A DNA stretch of 64,000 nucleotides from Leptospira neocaledonica (lineage in GTDB: Bacteria > Spirochaetota > Leptospiria > Leptospirales > Leptospiraceae): contig NZ_NPEA01000006.1 of the NCBI RefSeq assembly GCF_002812205.1, positions 155,075 to 219,074 on the forward strand, written 5' to 3'. Below the pieces are notes generated by a model. That model was not told where the DNA came from. It was given only the letters and a program-made list of their open reading frames with translations, and did not search any database. The stretch's first letter is position 1. Every line of letters starts with the position of its first letter. This document shows, in pieces, positions 52,393 through 61,250 of the stretch. A program made the position numbers and the translations under genes.

Positions 52393-53589
52393 TTACGCCG
52401 ATTCTTTAGATAAAATCTTATCACGTAGTTTATGAAAAGGCAATTCAATCAGACCAAATATTATGAGTGTGACTATAATTGAAAAGATTAACCAGCCGCT
52501 AAATAAAGCCGCGACTAATCCGTATGTTACTACTTTTCCTTTTATCAACGGAGCGAATACTTTCACGATGCCTGAAGTTATAAAATGCCATAGATATATG
52601 GTATAACTAAGTCGAGCGATAGGTATCCATATTTTTAAAGAGAAAAATACATTAAGTATTGTTTTATTGCCGAAAAGTAAAATCGCAATAACCAATCCGA
52701 ACCCTAAAGAAAATAGAATATGGCGATATTGCATTTCATAACCGATAAGGTCTTTCTTTGATCCTAAATGCCCGATCAATAAAATCACAATTGAGATAAT
52801 GAGAAGCAAGGGGAAATATTTTCGTATAAAATTTTCAGTTTGATCCTTATGATAAATATACAAATCGGCAATAATTACTCCAACCAGAATAGTATCGAAG
52901 CGTAAAGTTTCCGTTAATGTATTGAGGCCACTTAAAGAATCAAATTTTACACTTAAAAAAATCAGCACATTCCGAATCAAAGCAATCGTTACGAAGAGGA
53001 GAATATAAGTAGATAAACGATTTTTAGGATTAAGTTTAAAAATCAGAAAAAGGGCTAAAAAGGGAAAAACGAGATAGAAATGTTCTTCAGTAGATAAAGA
53101 CCAGGTATGAGGTAATGCACCTTTAAAAATATTTGATAAATAAAAAACGTCGAAAATCAATCTATCTTTAAGAGTAGAATAAATTGTCAAAGATTCCGGA
53201 TTAGGAGACGGTTGATTTGATAATTTATAATATGTTCCTAAAATTATCCATCCCGAGAATAGCAAAAAGAAATAGTACGATGGAAAGATTCTTAAAGTTC
53301 TTTTTATGTAAAAATTAGTTAAAATATTTTTGCTTTGAGAATTGTGTGCAATCATCAACCCACTAGAGATTAAGAATCCGGAAAGAATGAAAAAAAGATC
53401 CACGCCCGAATCTAAATTTCCAAGAAAATAATCGATATATGGGTTAGTATCCATTGGCAACTGTAATGCATGGAGACCTCCCATCAAGTGGCCAATCATC
53501 ACCATTAAAATAGCCATTGCCCGAATTCCGTTTAACTCCGGTATTTCGTCTTTTTTCTGCAAGAATACGGCTGCTATTAATTTCTTCAT
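52393..53589 (-). CDS. Acyltransferase 3 family (OafA/YrhL-like) membrane protein
   Basis: These enzymes O-acylate surface sugars such as LPS O-antigen. The 398-residue product has about ten transmembrane helices. The N-terminal signature LNGIRAMAILMVMIGHLMGG includes the conserved His, and GVDLFFILSGFLISSGLM and IKRTLRIFPSYYFFLLFSGW carry the conserved Gly, Ser and Arg positions. HTWSLSTEEHFYLVFPFLAL is also typical. No periplasmic SGNH domain is fused. Glycan target unknown. DUF1304 follows after 26 bases. Confidence 0.9.
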   Translation of the reverse strand: MKKLIAAVFLQKKDEIPELNGIRAMAILMVMIGHLMGGLHALQLPMDTNPYIDYFLGNLDSGVDLFFILSGFLISSGLMIAHNSQSKNILTNFYIKRTLRIFPSYYFFLLFSGWIILGTYYKLSNQPSPNPESLTIYSTLKDRLIFDVFYLSNIFKGALPHTWSLSTEEHFYLVFPFLALFLIFKLNPKNRLSTYILLFVTIALIRNVLIFLSVKFDSLSGLNTLTETLRFDTILVGVIIADLYIYHKDQTENFIRKYFPLLLIISIVILLIGHLGSKKDLIGYEMQYRHILFSLGFGLVIAILLFGNKTILNVFFSLKIWIPIARLSYTIYLWHFITSGIVKVFAPLIKGKVVTYGLVAALFSGWLIFSIIVTLIIFGLIELPFHKLRDKILSKESA

Positions 53590-53851
53590 ATAATTTGTCT
53601 GATTATTCGTTTATATAAATAAGAGCAAGATATATTCCTCATTCTGCTTTCGTAAAAGTATAGGTGCGGAGAATTTGCGGATGAAAATTTGGAAGAAGAG
53701 GAATATTTCAGCGGTTTAGGATTGACGATAATAGACCTCATAATAAAAAAACGAGTCGAGATTTTCACATCCGCTCAGCAATCGATCATTCGATCGGAGA
53801 AAGATCAGCACATATGCAACTAACGACTGTTTCTTTACCTATCATAAATTC

Positions 53852-54904
53852 ATGTTTGAAACCACAAATCTGATCCATTATTTAAAAGCTGCAATAATTG
53901 CCCAGCTTGGCTTTTTGATTTTAAACTTTCTCGTCCGAGTAAAACTAAGCACGTCTAGTCTCTTAGGAAGTTTATTCAGTTCTTCTTTGATCGCTTATTT
54001 TATTTGTCCCTGGCTGGATCACTCTACAAACGTATTCGTTCTAATATTGGTCCATAGCGGATGTTTCTCAGTCTCCGTCTTTTTTTATCTGTTTGTATCC
54101 AGCCTATTCGAAGATACATTCAAACTGAAATTCTGGCATGGAGGTTTATTCCTTTCTCTGAATATATTCTGTTTTTATGTTTTTATAGTCTCCGACATCA
54201 GAAGCCAAGATTCTGTTTTTGCCAACGTATTATTCAGCATGCCTCAGGTATTTTATCTTGGAATTATCTTATTCACCTTAGGAAAAGTCTTAAAAGATAA
54301 GAATGTGGACCTTTTAGAATCGAGAAGAGAATTCAGGGTCATCTTCGCCTGGGTGACGGGACTTTATAGTATCTCCGTCGTATTGCTGGAAGTAATTACC
54401 AAAGACGCCGGATATTCCGCCCAATTAGATCTCATCAATTCTTCTTTCATTTTTGTATTGGTGTTTTTTATTTCCTTCCGGCTTTTCCAATTTAGGGAGA
54501 ATGTATTTCCCAATGGAGAAATACAAAAGGAAGAAGCTCCCGAAGAACCTTTAGACGAAAACCTATTACAAAAGCTGGATTCTCTCTTAAAAGAGCAAAA
54601 GGTATTTTTACAAGAAAACCTGACGATCTTGGCTTTGGCCAAACAGTTAAATGTTCCGGAAAAGAAGGTCCGTAGGTTAATCAATAAAGGGCTGGGATAT
54701 AGAAACTTTAACGAATTCCTGAACCATTTCAGGATCCAAGAGGCAAAGTTTATTCTCTCGGATCCAGGCAAAAATGATTTTCAGGTGCTTAGGATTGCAA
54801 TGGATTTAGGTTACGGCTCTCTTGCTCCTTTCAATAGAGCCTTCAAAGAAATTGTGGGAATGACTCCGAGCGATTTCAGAAAACAAAACGGTTCCATAAA
54901 ATAA
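53852..54904 (+). CDS. AraC-family regulator with an N-terminal membrane domain
   Basis: The 350-residue product has seven or so hydrophobic helices in residues 1-215, then an acidic linker (EEAPEEPLDENLLQ), then an AraC/XylS-type double HTH domain (about 245-350). The HTH has LTILALAKQLNVPEKKVRRL, NFNEFLNHFRIQEAKFIL and YGSLAPFNRAFKEIVGMTPS. Regulators of this layout are common in Leptospira and probably sense the membrane or an outside ligand. The fatty acid hydroxylase gene lies 108 bases downstream on the same strand and is the best candidate target. Confidence 0.87.
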   Translation: MFETTNLIHYLKAAIIAQLGFLILNFLVRVKLSTSSLLGSLFSSSLIAYFICPWLDHSTNVFVLILVHSGCFSVSVFFYLFVSSLFEDTFKLKFWHGGLFLSLNIFCFYVFIVSDIRSQDSVFANVLFSMPQVFYLGIILFTLGKVLKDKNVDLLESRREFRVIFAWVTGLYSISVVLLEVITKDAGYSAQLDLINSSFIFVLVFFISFRLFQFRENVFPNGEIQKEEAPEEPLDENLLQKLDSLLKEQKVFLQENLTILALAKQLNVPEKKVRRLINKGLGYRNFNEFLNHFRIQEAKFILSDPGKNDFQVLRIAMDLGYGSLAPFNRAFKEIVGMTPSDFRKQNGSIK

Positions 54905-55012
54905 TCGATCGAATCCGGAATCGATCAGACTTTGTCCGAAATCCATCGGATTCAAATCCGGAAAAATGTTCTAATGATCCATGAAATCCTCCACAGGAGC
55001 AAAGGATCAAAC

Positions 55013-55834
55013 ATGAACTTTCACAAACAATTATTTCAATATATGATAGATTTGGTTCCCCAGATTCCTATCATATTCTTAATCGATTTTTTGAGATACT
55101 TTCTATTCGCGGGCATGGCGTTTTTAGTCTTCTATATTTGGAAACATCCCTTTCAATCTAGAAAAATCCAGGAAAAGAATGCAAAACCATCTCAGTTCAA
55201 AAAAGAATTTTTATATTCTGTTTCTTCGGTGATCATTTATACTTCGGTAACTCTAATCGTATTCTTATTTAGAAAATACGGTTACTTCAAATTTTACAAC
55301 CATATAGAAGATCATGGCTGGGGATATTTGATCTTAAGCACAATACTCATCTTAGGTATCCAAGATTTTTACTTCTATTGGACACATAGACTCATGCACA
55401 CTCGTTGGTTATATAAGAGAGTGCATAAAGTGCATCATGATTCAGTTACCCCTTCTCCTTGGACAGCTTACTCTTTTCATCCTTGGGAGGCATTCATCCA
55501 TTCACTTATCATGCCAATCGTGGCCTTACTATTTCCTATTCATCCTTTAGCATTGATGATCTTTATGACCTTCCAAATTATACGTAATGTTTTAGGACAT
55601 AGCGGTTATGAAATTTTTCCATATTGGATGGGAACAAATAAAATTTTGAAATTGGTGAATTCGAATACCAATCATGATATGCATCACCAAAGCTTTCGCT
55701 ATAATTATGGGCTTTATACAACGGCTTGGGATTATTTATTCGGGACAGTTCATCCGGAATATGAAAAAACTTTTGCGAAGGTCACGAGTAAAGAGCAAGG
55801 ACAAAGAAGAAGCGAACTTCAAGAAAGTATCTAA
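55013..55834 (+). CDS. Fatty acid hydroxylase / sterol desaturase superfamily membrane protein
   Basis: A di-iron membrane oxygenase of 273 residues with about four transmembrane segments. The eight-His signature is present: HRLMHTRWLYKRVHKVHHDS, then HPWEAFIHSL and the pattern NTNHDMHHQSF near the end. The substrate could be a fatty acid, sterol-like lipid or carotenoid. The ATG at 55013 has AGGAG and AAAGGA upstream; a longer frame from 54932 is less likely. It follows the membrane AraC-type regulator. Confidence 0.88.
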   Translation: MNFHKQLFQYMIDLVPQIPIIFLIDFLRYFLFAGMAFLVFYIWKHPFQSRKIQEKNAKPSQFKKEFLYSVSSVIIYTSVTLIVFLFRKYGYFKFYNHIEDHGWGYLILSTILILGIQDFYFYWTHRLMHTRWLYKRVHKVHHDSVTPSPWTAYSFHPWEAFIHSLIMPIVALLFPIHPLALMIFMTFQIIRNVLGHSGYEIFPYWMGTNKILKLVNSNTNHDMHHQSFRYNYGLYTTAWDYLFGTVHPEYEKTFAKVTSKEQGQRRSELQESI

Positions 55835-55892
55835 CCAAATATAAATAATCGGGAATTGATTCGCGCTGAAGCGGTGCGAGTCAATTTCGTAT

Positions 55893-57152
55893 TTATACAA
55901 TCTCAGGCAACGTATACAAAGGAGAAAATCCTCCTCCCTTAGTTCTAAAATTTGTAGTCTGTCCTTGGTACAAACGGCTCGCTAAAAGTAAGATCTCATC
56001 ATTATAAATATATGCCCTTATATCCATCTTCAATTCCATTTCTTCTCCTGAAATGGATGTGACACGAACGGAAGGAGGGACAAATTCCTGGCTTATATAT
56101 TCTCCATTTATGATTTCCGAAAACTTATTCTTCGTAAGTTTTCCTCCGTAATAGGCAGCCTTGCTACCGAAACCTTCTTTAGGTTTAAAGAAGATACTCT
56201 TTCTCTTCTCCCAGAGTTCCTCTGCATTTCCTAAGGTGACGATTTTAGTATCCGGAATAGATGATCTTAGGACTTCTGAATCTTTCCGATCAAGCCCTGC
56301 CTTTATTAAAAAATCATTATCCGAAAGAACGTTCAAATTCGTTTTTCGAGCGTATAAATCGTAATCGAGAGGGCTCGGAGTAACGATCGCTTTTCCATTC
56401 TTCCAAGCTTTTAAAATTTTAAGATTCGTATCTTCAGATAAATGAAAATCGGTTAATCGATTATAGATCAAATCGATCTTCTTTCCGTCGAAATAGAGTT
56501 CTTCTCCGATCAATTCGATCTGATCCGGATCTAATATCTCCGAGTGAATCCCTTTGGATCTAAATAGATCTCTAAATAAAAGAAATTCCGGATATAAGAA
56601 CTGATCGGAAGGATTTACGTCCACAATAGCGATAAAGCCTGGTCTTCCCACTCGCCCTTTGGAAATCCATTCGTCTATGAATATGGAATAGAATCTTTCT
56701 TCCAAATCTTGAAGAGCCTCTGTATTCTGAATAGCAATATCAATAATTTTACAACATCTGATCTGTGCTTCCAAAAGTTTTAGCTGTAAATAAGCTCCAC
56801 CCGCGTTCGTATTAATCTCAATCAACTTAAGGCCTTCTTTCGTTTGATGAAAATCCAAACTAAGAAAGGCTCCTCCGGTGATGTCTCGGCCCTTTTCTTT
56901 GGGATCATGATCGGATAAAATACGATCTCTCACTTCGGGTAAACGTAAGGCGTTACGAATAGAGAATAGAATTTGTCGGATCTTCTCCTTATCAGAAATA
57001 TCAATAAAAGAAGGCGTTTCTGAATAAAAATGTTCGATGCCATGCGTTCTTATTTCAGAAAGTGGAAATTTATACGCTTCTTCACTCAAGCGCTCTTTGT
57101 CCAAAGTAGAACAAGAACATTTTTCATTTAATATTTCTGCCAAAGAATACAT
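55893..57152 (-). CDS. ATP-grasp family protein, unknown ligase
   Basis: The 419-residue soluble product looks like an ATP-grasp ligase of an undescribed kind. The segment LKLIEINTNAGGAYLQLK resembles the acid-rich strand of glutathione-synthetase-like enzymes. FFKPKEGFGSKAAYYGG matches an ATP-binding Lys and glycine loop. YISQEFVPPSVR, MDIRAYIYNDEILLLASR and LYQGQTTNFRTKGGGFSPLY would complete the nucleotide and metal site. The N-terminus has a CSCS motif. Substrates are unknown; the fold suggests formation of a carboxylate-amine bond. The ATG at 57152 is preferred over a TTG one codon earlier. An ArsR-type regulator gene lies 42 bases upstream on the same strand. Confidence 0.7.
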   Translation of the reverse strand: MYSLAEILNEKCSCSTLDKERLSEEAYKFPLSEIRTHGIEHFYSETPSFIDISDKEKIRQILFSIRNALRLPEVRDRILSDHDPKEKGRDITGGAFLSLDFHQTKEGLKLIEINTNAGGAYLQLKLLEAQIRCCKIIDIAIQNTEALQDLEERFYSIFIDEWISKGRVGRPGFIAIVDVNPSDQFLYPEFLLFRDLFRSKGIHSEILDPDQIELIGEELYFDGKKIDLIYNRLTDFHLSEDTNLKILKAWKNGKAIVTPSPLDYDLYARKTNLNVLSDNDFLIKAGLDRKDSEVLRSSIPDTKIVTLGNAEELWEKRKSIFFKPKEGFGSKAAYYGGKLTKNKFSEIINGEYISQEFVPPSVRVTSISGEEMELKMDIRAYIYNDEILLLASRLYQGQTTNFRTKGGGFSPLYTLPEIV

Positions 57153-57194
57153 CAATCGTTAAATCGCAATATTACGATAAAAAGTCAAGATATT

Positions 57195-57524
57195 TTAACA
57201 GGAATTTCCACTTTCGGGAAGCAGTGAAAGTAAAGGGCCAAAATAATCCCCAATCTCTTCCCAAGTTTTTTTATCGATACAATAGCATATAGACGGGCCT
57301 TCTACGGTCCCTTGCAAAATGCCCACATCCTTTAAGGCTTTTAAGTGCTGAGAGATGGTAGCCTGGGCAAGTCCTAGTTCTTCGACCAAGTCTCCGCAAA
57401 TGCAGGCTTTTCTTTTGAGGATCGACTCCAAGATTGCAATACGAGCAGGATGTCCTAAGGCTTTTGCATAAGAGGCAATCTTATTCTGCCTCTTATTAAA
57501 TAACTCTGTCTTGGTAATTCCCAC
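57195..57524 (-). CDS. ArsR-family metal/thiol-responsive repressor
   Basis: The 109-residue winged-helix product has the ArsR fold: ALGHPARIAILESILKRKAC, the recognition helix region LAQATISQHLKALKDVGIL and the beta wing GTVEGPSICYCID. Cys residues at KACICGD, in helix 3 close to the place of the arsenic ligands of classic ArsR, and CYC in the wing, plus a C-terminal GNSC, make metal, metalloid or thiol-oxidation sensing likely. It is the first gene of a two-gene unit with the ATP-grasp gene and probably represses both. Confidence 0.88.
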   Translation of the reverse strand: MGITKTELFNKRQNKIASYAKALGHPARIAILESILKRKACICGDLVEELGLAQATISQHLKALKDVGILQGTVEGPSICYCIDKKTWEEIGDYFGPLLSLLPESGNSC

Positions 57525-57557
57525 AAATTGGATGTGGAATTAGGTTAAGATAATTTC

Positions 57558-57573
57558 AATTCAAATTTTAATT
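57558..57573. promoter_or_regulatory. Candidate ArsR operator (near-palindrome)
   Basis: AATTCAAATTTTAATT is a 16-base inverted repeat with a single mismatched pair. It lies 34 bases upstream of the arsR-type start, where ArsR repressors usually bind their own promoter. The AT richness of the region makes chance possible. Confidence 0.3.
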
Positions 57574-57717
57574 ATTTCGGCTTCGGAGTGGGTAATTTAT
57601 TCTATAACTCCATAATGAGCAGATCATTTTTTCCACCAACGTTAGTACATTAGGAACTTTTTGGATTGTCTCGCATTCAACGATGCGGAAAGAAATTCCG
57701 CTATCCATAAAAATCGA

Positions 57718-57732
57718 GTATATTAAATATAC
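57718..57732. promoter_or_regulatory. Perfect inverted repeat upstream of a lipoprotein gene
   Basis: GTATATT-A-AATATAC has seven-base arms around one central base, 58 bases upstream of the 57791 start. It could be a regulator site; the bare sequence does not say which. Confidence 0.25.
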
Positions 57733-57790
57733 CTAAAATCGAATTTCCGAATTTGAGTATATAAGGTTTAGCGGAATTCTCAGGGGTTTA

Positions 57791-58294
57791 ATGAAAAAAG
57801 TTCTGTGTGTTATTTATTTTGTTTCCTTCTTTTATACTTGTAGTTCTGGGAATGTCAAGCAGCAAGAAGTTCCGTCTGGATTCAACTTTGCAAGTTATCT
57901 CCCATCTTCTTTTGAAGAAATCATAAAGCTGACTGACGGAGTAGATGCTGAAAAAGACCATGGATTGTCCATATTTACGAATAAATATAGAATCCAAATG
58001 AAATGGACTGAATTTCCAAAAGGCATTTCGAAAGAGTCCCTGGGATCCGCTCAAATTCTTTCTAAATTTATTAATTTAGACCCCAGATATGTAGCTCTAT
58101 TCAAATACGAACTCAAGATGAAGGTGAAAAATAAGAACTTCACCTTGCTCTTTCAGGAAAACCTAGTCCCTTTTCTTCACCAAGAAGTAAAAAAAGGGGA
58201 CTCTATTGCCTTGTTCGTATTTTTCGGAGAGTATAATACCTTTGGAAAGGAACATATCCTATTTGTAAATGAGTTTCAAACAGGAACCAGATAG
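57791..58294 (+). CDS. Lipoprotein, unknown
   Basis: The 167-residue product is a predicted lipoprotein: MKK start, hydrophobic stretch and a relaxed spirochaetal lipobox FYTC (Cys at residue 17) followed by SSGN. The mature part is mixed alpha/beta (KYELKMKVKNKNFTLLFQ) with no recognised family. It is the only plus-strand member of the lipoprotein-rich island. Confidence 0.65.
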   Translation: MKKVLCVIYFVSFFYTCSSGNVKQQEVPSGFNFASYLPSSFEEIIKLTDGVDAEKDHGLSIFTNKYRIQMKWTEFPKGISKESLGSAQILSKFINLDPRYVALFKYELKMKVKNKNFTLLFQENLVPFLHQEVKKGDSIALFVFFGEYNTFGKEHILFVNEFQTGTR

Positions 58295-58393
58295 GAAGGT
58301 ATTCTTTTTAGCAAGTATAAACATCCGCTTAAGAAATTCGAATTAGAGCGGATGATTAGTTATTATGGAAATTAGTTTTTCCGAAACATACAA

Positions 58394-59014
58394 CTAATCA
58401 AAACTAACCTGCATATCTTTACCGGTATTATTCCGAATCAGTACACTTCGATTTTTAAGAATGAGTCTTCTATCGTCCTTAACTTCATGATCGACGATTT
58501 CTTGAAAATGTTCAGGGAATACACTAAATCGATAAAATTCGCTCCCGCCTGTTTCAAAGGTAGTAAGATCGTCAAAATCCGAACCTGCCCGTTTCTGCTT
58601 AAAGTCACCAAACCCGATTAGTTTCATGCTACCAAGATTCAGGACAACAAGCTTCTCCTCGAACTTCACATTGGGATCTCCCGATTCACATTTCTTTTTG
58701 ATCTTTTCCAAATCTCCACCTTCCAATTGGAGGAATTTGTAAAAATAAATATGAAGAGCTGCTTTACTGAGAACATACTCTCCAATCATAGCTCTTTCTT
58801 TTTTTACACAAATCGCAGGATCAATATAATAAACAACGGCACCTCTTTTGGAAAAAACGAAGGTATTACCGGATCGTAAATCATTCACACCTACTTCTTT
58901 CCAAACTCCAGGCATTTCAATTGGATACAATAATTGATCGGTCTTCTGCTCTTTGTAACAAAACAGAAAAACGAAAATGAAAATGAGTATAGAAAATCTT
59001 TTATAGCGAGTCAT
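58394..59014 (-). CDS. Lipoprotein, unknown
   Basis: The 206-residue product has a basic start (MTRYKR), a hydrophobic segment and a Cys at residue 19 in FLFC, a weak lipobox by non-spirochaete rules. The mature part begins with a lipocalin-like opening (MPGVWKEVGVNDL) and is beta-rich (LVVLNLGSMKLIGFGDF), so a small barrel that reports a numeric or ligand state is possible, but no family is recognised. Lies 35 bases after the SH3-domain lipoprotein gene. Confidence 0.62.
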   Translation of the reverse strand: MTRYKRFSILIFIFVFLFCYKEQKTDQLLYPIEMPGVWKEVGVNDLRSGNTFVFSKRGAVVYYIDPAICVKKERAMIGEYVLSKAALHIYFYKFLQLEGGDLEKIKKKCESGDPNVKFEEKLVVLNLGSMKLIGFGDFKQKRAGSDFDDLTTFETGGSEFYRFSVFPEHFQEIVDHEVKDDRRLILKNRSVLIRNNTGKDMQVSFD

Positions 59015-59049
59015 GAATCAGTCTGAAAAATATTGCCAATATAAAAGAA

Positions 59050-60207
59050 TTAGCATCCCCCGCCGGCTCCATTGAACACGGGAATTACCCTATCCTTTTC
59101 TAAACTATAAATTCTGTAAAACCACCATTCGTATCCATGTGTAACCGTAAATATTTCTAGTATTCCGTTTTTATCTAAATCAGTGATTGCAAATGCAGTT
59201 TCCCGATCCGGAACCTCTTTCTTTCCTCCGATCGAGTCATGATAATAAAGGGTTTCAATTTTATTTTGTAGGATTTTATCAATACGAAATACTTGAGAAT
59301 GACCGCTTTTATCTGGATAGACGATGGTTTGAGTAGAAATAATATACTCATTTCCATTATTTTTCACCGATTTATAGATACATTTGTCTCCGGAAACACA
59401 AAGAAAGTTTTCTCCTTTAAAATCGTCCGGACTTTTCTTTCTAACCATTAACGCAGAGGCATTCTCGATAGTTTTAATAATAGTTCGGTCAGTGAAATCC
59501 TTAAAATCAATCGAAGATTCTGAAGTCCCACTCAAACCGATAATAATTAAACTACTTGGAGCGGGTTTCAGCCCATTATAGATTCCAGAAAAATAATATC
59601 CTTCCCAACAACCTGATTCCTTCTCTTTTGTATAATCTGCCGCAAATTTAACATCCTTAATCTCCCCTATATTTTTCTGGTCAGAAGATAGAACTATTCC
59701 GTAATCAATTGATAATTTTTTCGGTACTCTGCTAATACTTTTGGACTGAATGAAATCGTAAGAATCCGGTTCTCTTACCACTCCATCCTGGAGAATGGAT
59801 AAAGTAGTAGCTTTCAATTTTCCTTTTTCAATTTGCTCGAAAGTACCAATTAGACCTGCTTCCTTCTTATGACCAAGTAGTAGGTTAATATATTGTCTAG
59901 ATATATATCCGACATTTCCAGTTTCTGTCTTTACCTTGTACCAATACATCGGCACCCCAAAGTCGTAATTCGGATAATGCTCCTCAGTAATATTCTCCGA
60001 TATATCAAGAATCTCAAGACCTTGTCCATTATTCACAACCTCTATAACAGGTTGATTTCTTCCAGGCTTTGCTCTAAGATTTACTTTATCGCCAGAAACT
60101 GCATAGACATACTGGGGTGTAAGGTCAAACTTCTTAGCACATCCGCAGAAATTCACCACCAAGAATAAAGGGAATATACTAAAAATTTTAAATAGATTAT
60201 ATCTCAT
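59050..60207 (-). CDS. SH3b-domain lipoprotein
   Basis: The 385-residue product is a predicted lipoprotein (hydrophobic stretch FPLFLVVNFCGC; Cys 21 or 23). Residues about 35-110 form a bacterial SH3 domain: VSGDKVNLRAKPGRNQPVIE, then an ALEVxD-like strand and VGYISRQYINLLL. Such domains often bind peptidoglycan. The remaining 270 residues are beta-rich and unknown, with FAITDLDKNGILEIFTV close to an FG-GAP/EF-hand-like D-x-D-x-(D/N)-G calcium loop near the C-terminus. Confidence 0.75.
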   Translation of the reverse strand: MRYNLFKIFSIFPLFLVVNFCGCAKKFDLTPQYVYAVSGDKVNLRAKPGRNQPVIEVVNNGQGLEILDISENITEEHYPNYDFGVPMYWYKVKTETGNVGYISRQYINLLLGHKKEAGLIGTFEQIEKGKLKATTLSILQDGVVREPDSYDFIQSKSISRVPKKLSIDYGIVLSSDQKNIGEIKDVKFAADYTKEKESGCWEGYYFSGIYNGLKPAPSSLIIIGLSGTSESSIDFKDFTDRTIIKTIENASALMVRKKSPDDFKGENFLCVSGDKCIYKSVKNNGNEYIISTQTIVYPDKSGHSQVFRIDKILQNKIETLYYHDSIGGKKEVPDRETAFAITDLDKNGILEIFTVTHGYEWWFYRIYSLEKDRVIPVFNGAGGGC

Positions 60208-60284
60208 TAAGTCCTTCTTAAATAAAATGAGAATAGAATAGTAATGAAAATATGCTTCATTAATTTATAGCAGAATTAAGAGAA

Positions 60285-60857
60285 TCACTTTTCGAATCGA
60301 ATATCCTGGTTATCGAAGGTAAACTCACGCAAGGCAGATTCTATAATTCTATCTTCCGCCGCTGGACTCCAGAATACAGAAAACGTTGGAAGAAGCCATA
60401 GAGAAACATAATGAGTATATTCATTTTTATAACTCTTTTCTACTAATGGAAGCATTCTTTTTCCAAATACCTTAAAATCCATTTCTATTTTAGCTCCAGT
60501 CCAATAAGGAAAGCCTATAAGAAAAAATTCACCTGGAAACAATCGGTCCTTCACTCGATACATCTTAATATGAATTTTACAGTTAACATTACTTGAAGTA
60601 ATGACCTTCTTATCTCCAAATATTATCTTATTGTAACCCAATTTCTTAAGTAAATTGCCGAACAAATATTCATAATTTTCAATATCTTCTGGCTTTTCCG
60701 AAAATCGAAAGAAAACATTCACCTCACATTCATTTAATACATTTTTAGTTGTCTCTAATCTTTCTTCAGATAATCTCCGACTAAACGTTGTAAAACAAGA
60801 TACTAATGAGAAATATGCAATTAGAAGGAAAGAAAATCTATTTATAATTTGTTCCAA
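60285..60857 (-). CDS. Lipoprotein, unknown
   Basis: The 190-residue product has the lipobox LVSC (Cys at residue 21) after a hydrophobic segment. The mature domain contains LLKKLGYNKIIFGDKKVITS and a hydrophobic patch (FFLIGFPYWTGAKIEMDFKV) that recalls the outer-membrane-associated lipoproteins with a central apolar hairpin; no family is recognised. The start is a TTG at 60857 with GGAG very close to it, so the exact start is unsure. Confidence 0.6.
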   Translation of the reverse strand: MEQIINRFSFLLIAYFSLVSCFTTFSRRLSEERLETTKNVLNECEVNVFFRFSEKPEDIENYEYLFGNLLKKLGYNKIIFGDKKVITSSNVNCKIHIKMYRVKDRLFPGEFFLIGFPYWTGAKIEMDFKVFGKRMLPLVEKSYKNEYTHYVSLWLLPTFSVFWSPAAEDRIIESALREFTFDNQDIRFEK

Positions 60858-60902
60858 GTCTCCACATCTTTTATTTATGTGAGAAAATTATCAGGTCACT
60901 GT

Positions 60903-61250
60903 TCAGGAACTTCGATCGATAGAAGATCCTTTTACCCAAAAAATCATTTCCCCGTAGGAATAGTATCCCTCTGGAAGAACTGAACGCATCGGTTCATTAG
61001 TCTTAATAGGATAATAACGAACCACAGGATCGACTTCACAATTTTCTTCCAAATTTTGCTCAGTCCTACCTAAGCAGAATTTGGTTAGCATCATTTCATC
61101 GTATTTAGGCATTAGTGAGTTATCTAAACTAATCTCCAAAACAACTTCCTTACCAGGGCTAATGGAAGGCATTTGTTTTATATAGGGATCTCTATTACAG
61201 GACCAGAATATGAAAAATATCACGATAAAGGATTTCTCGAAGGTCCTCAT
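60903..61250 (-). CDS. Small lipoprotein, unknown
   Basis: The 115-residue product has the lipobox FWSC (Cys at residue 18), then a beta-rich domain with EVVLEISLDNSLM and two internal Cys. No family recognised. It overlaps the upstream lipoprotein gene by four bases (ATGA), so both are translated together. Confidence 0.6.
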   Translation of the reverse strand: MRTFEKSFIVIFFIFWSCNRDPYIKQMPSISPGKEVVLEISLDNSLMPKYDEMMLTKFCLGRTEQNLEENCEVDPVVRYYPIKTNEPMRSVLPEGYYSYGEMIFWVKGSSIDRSS

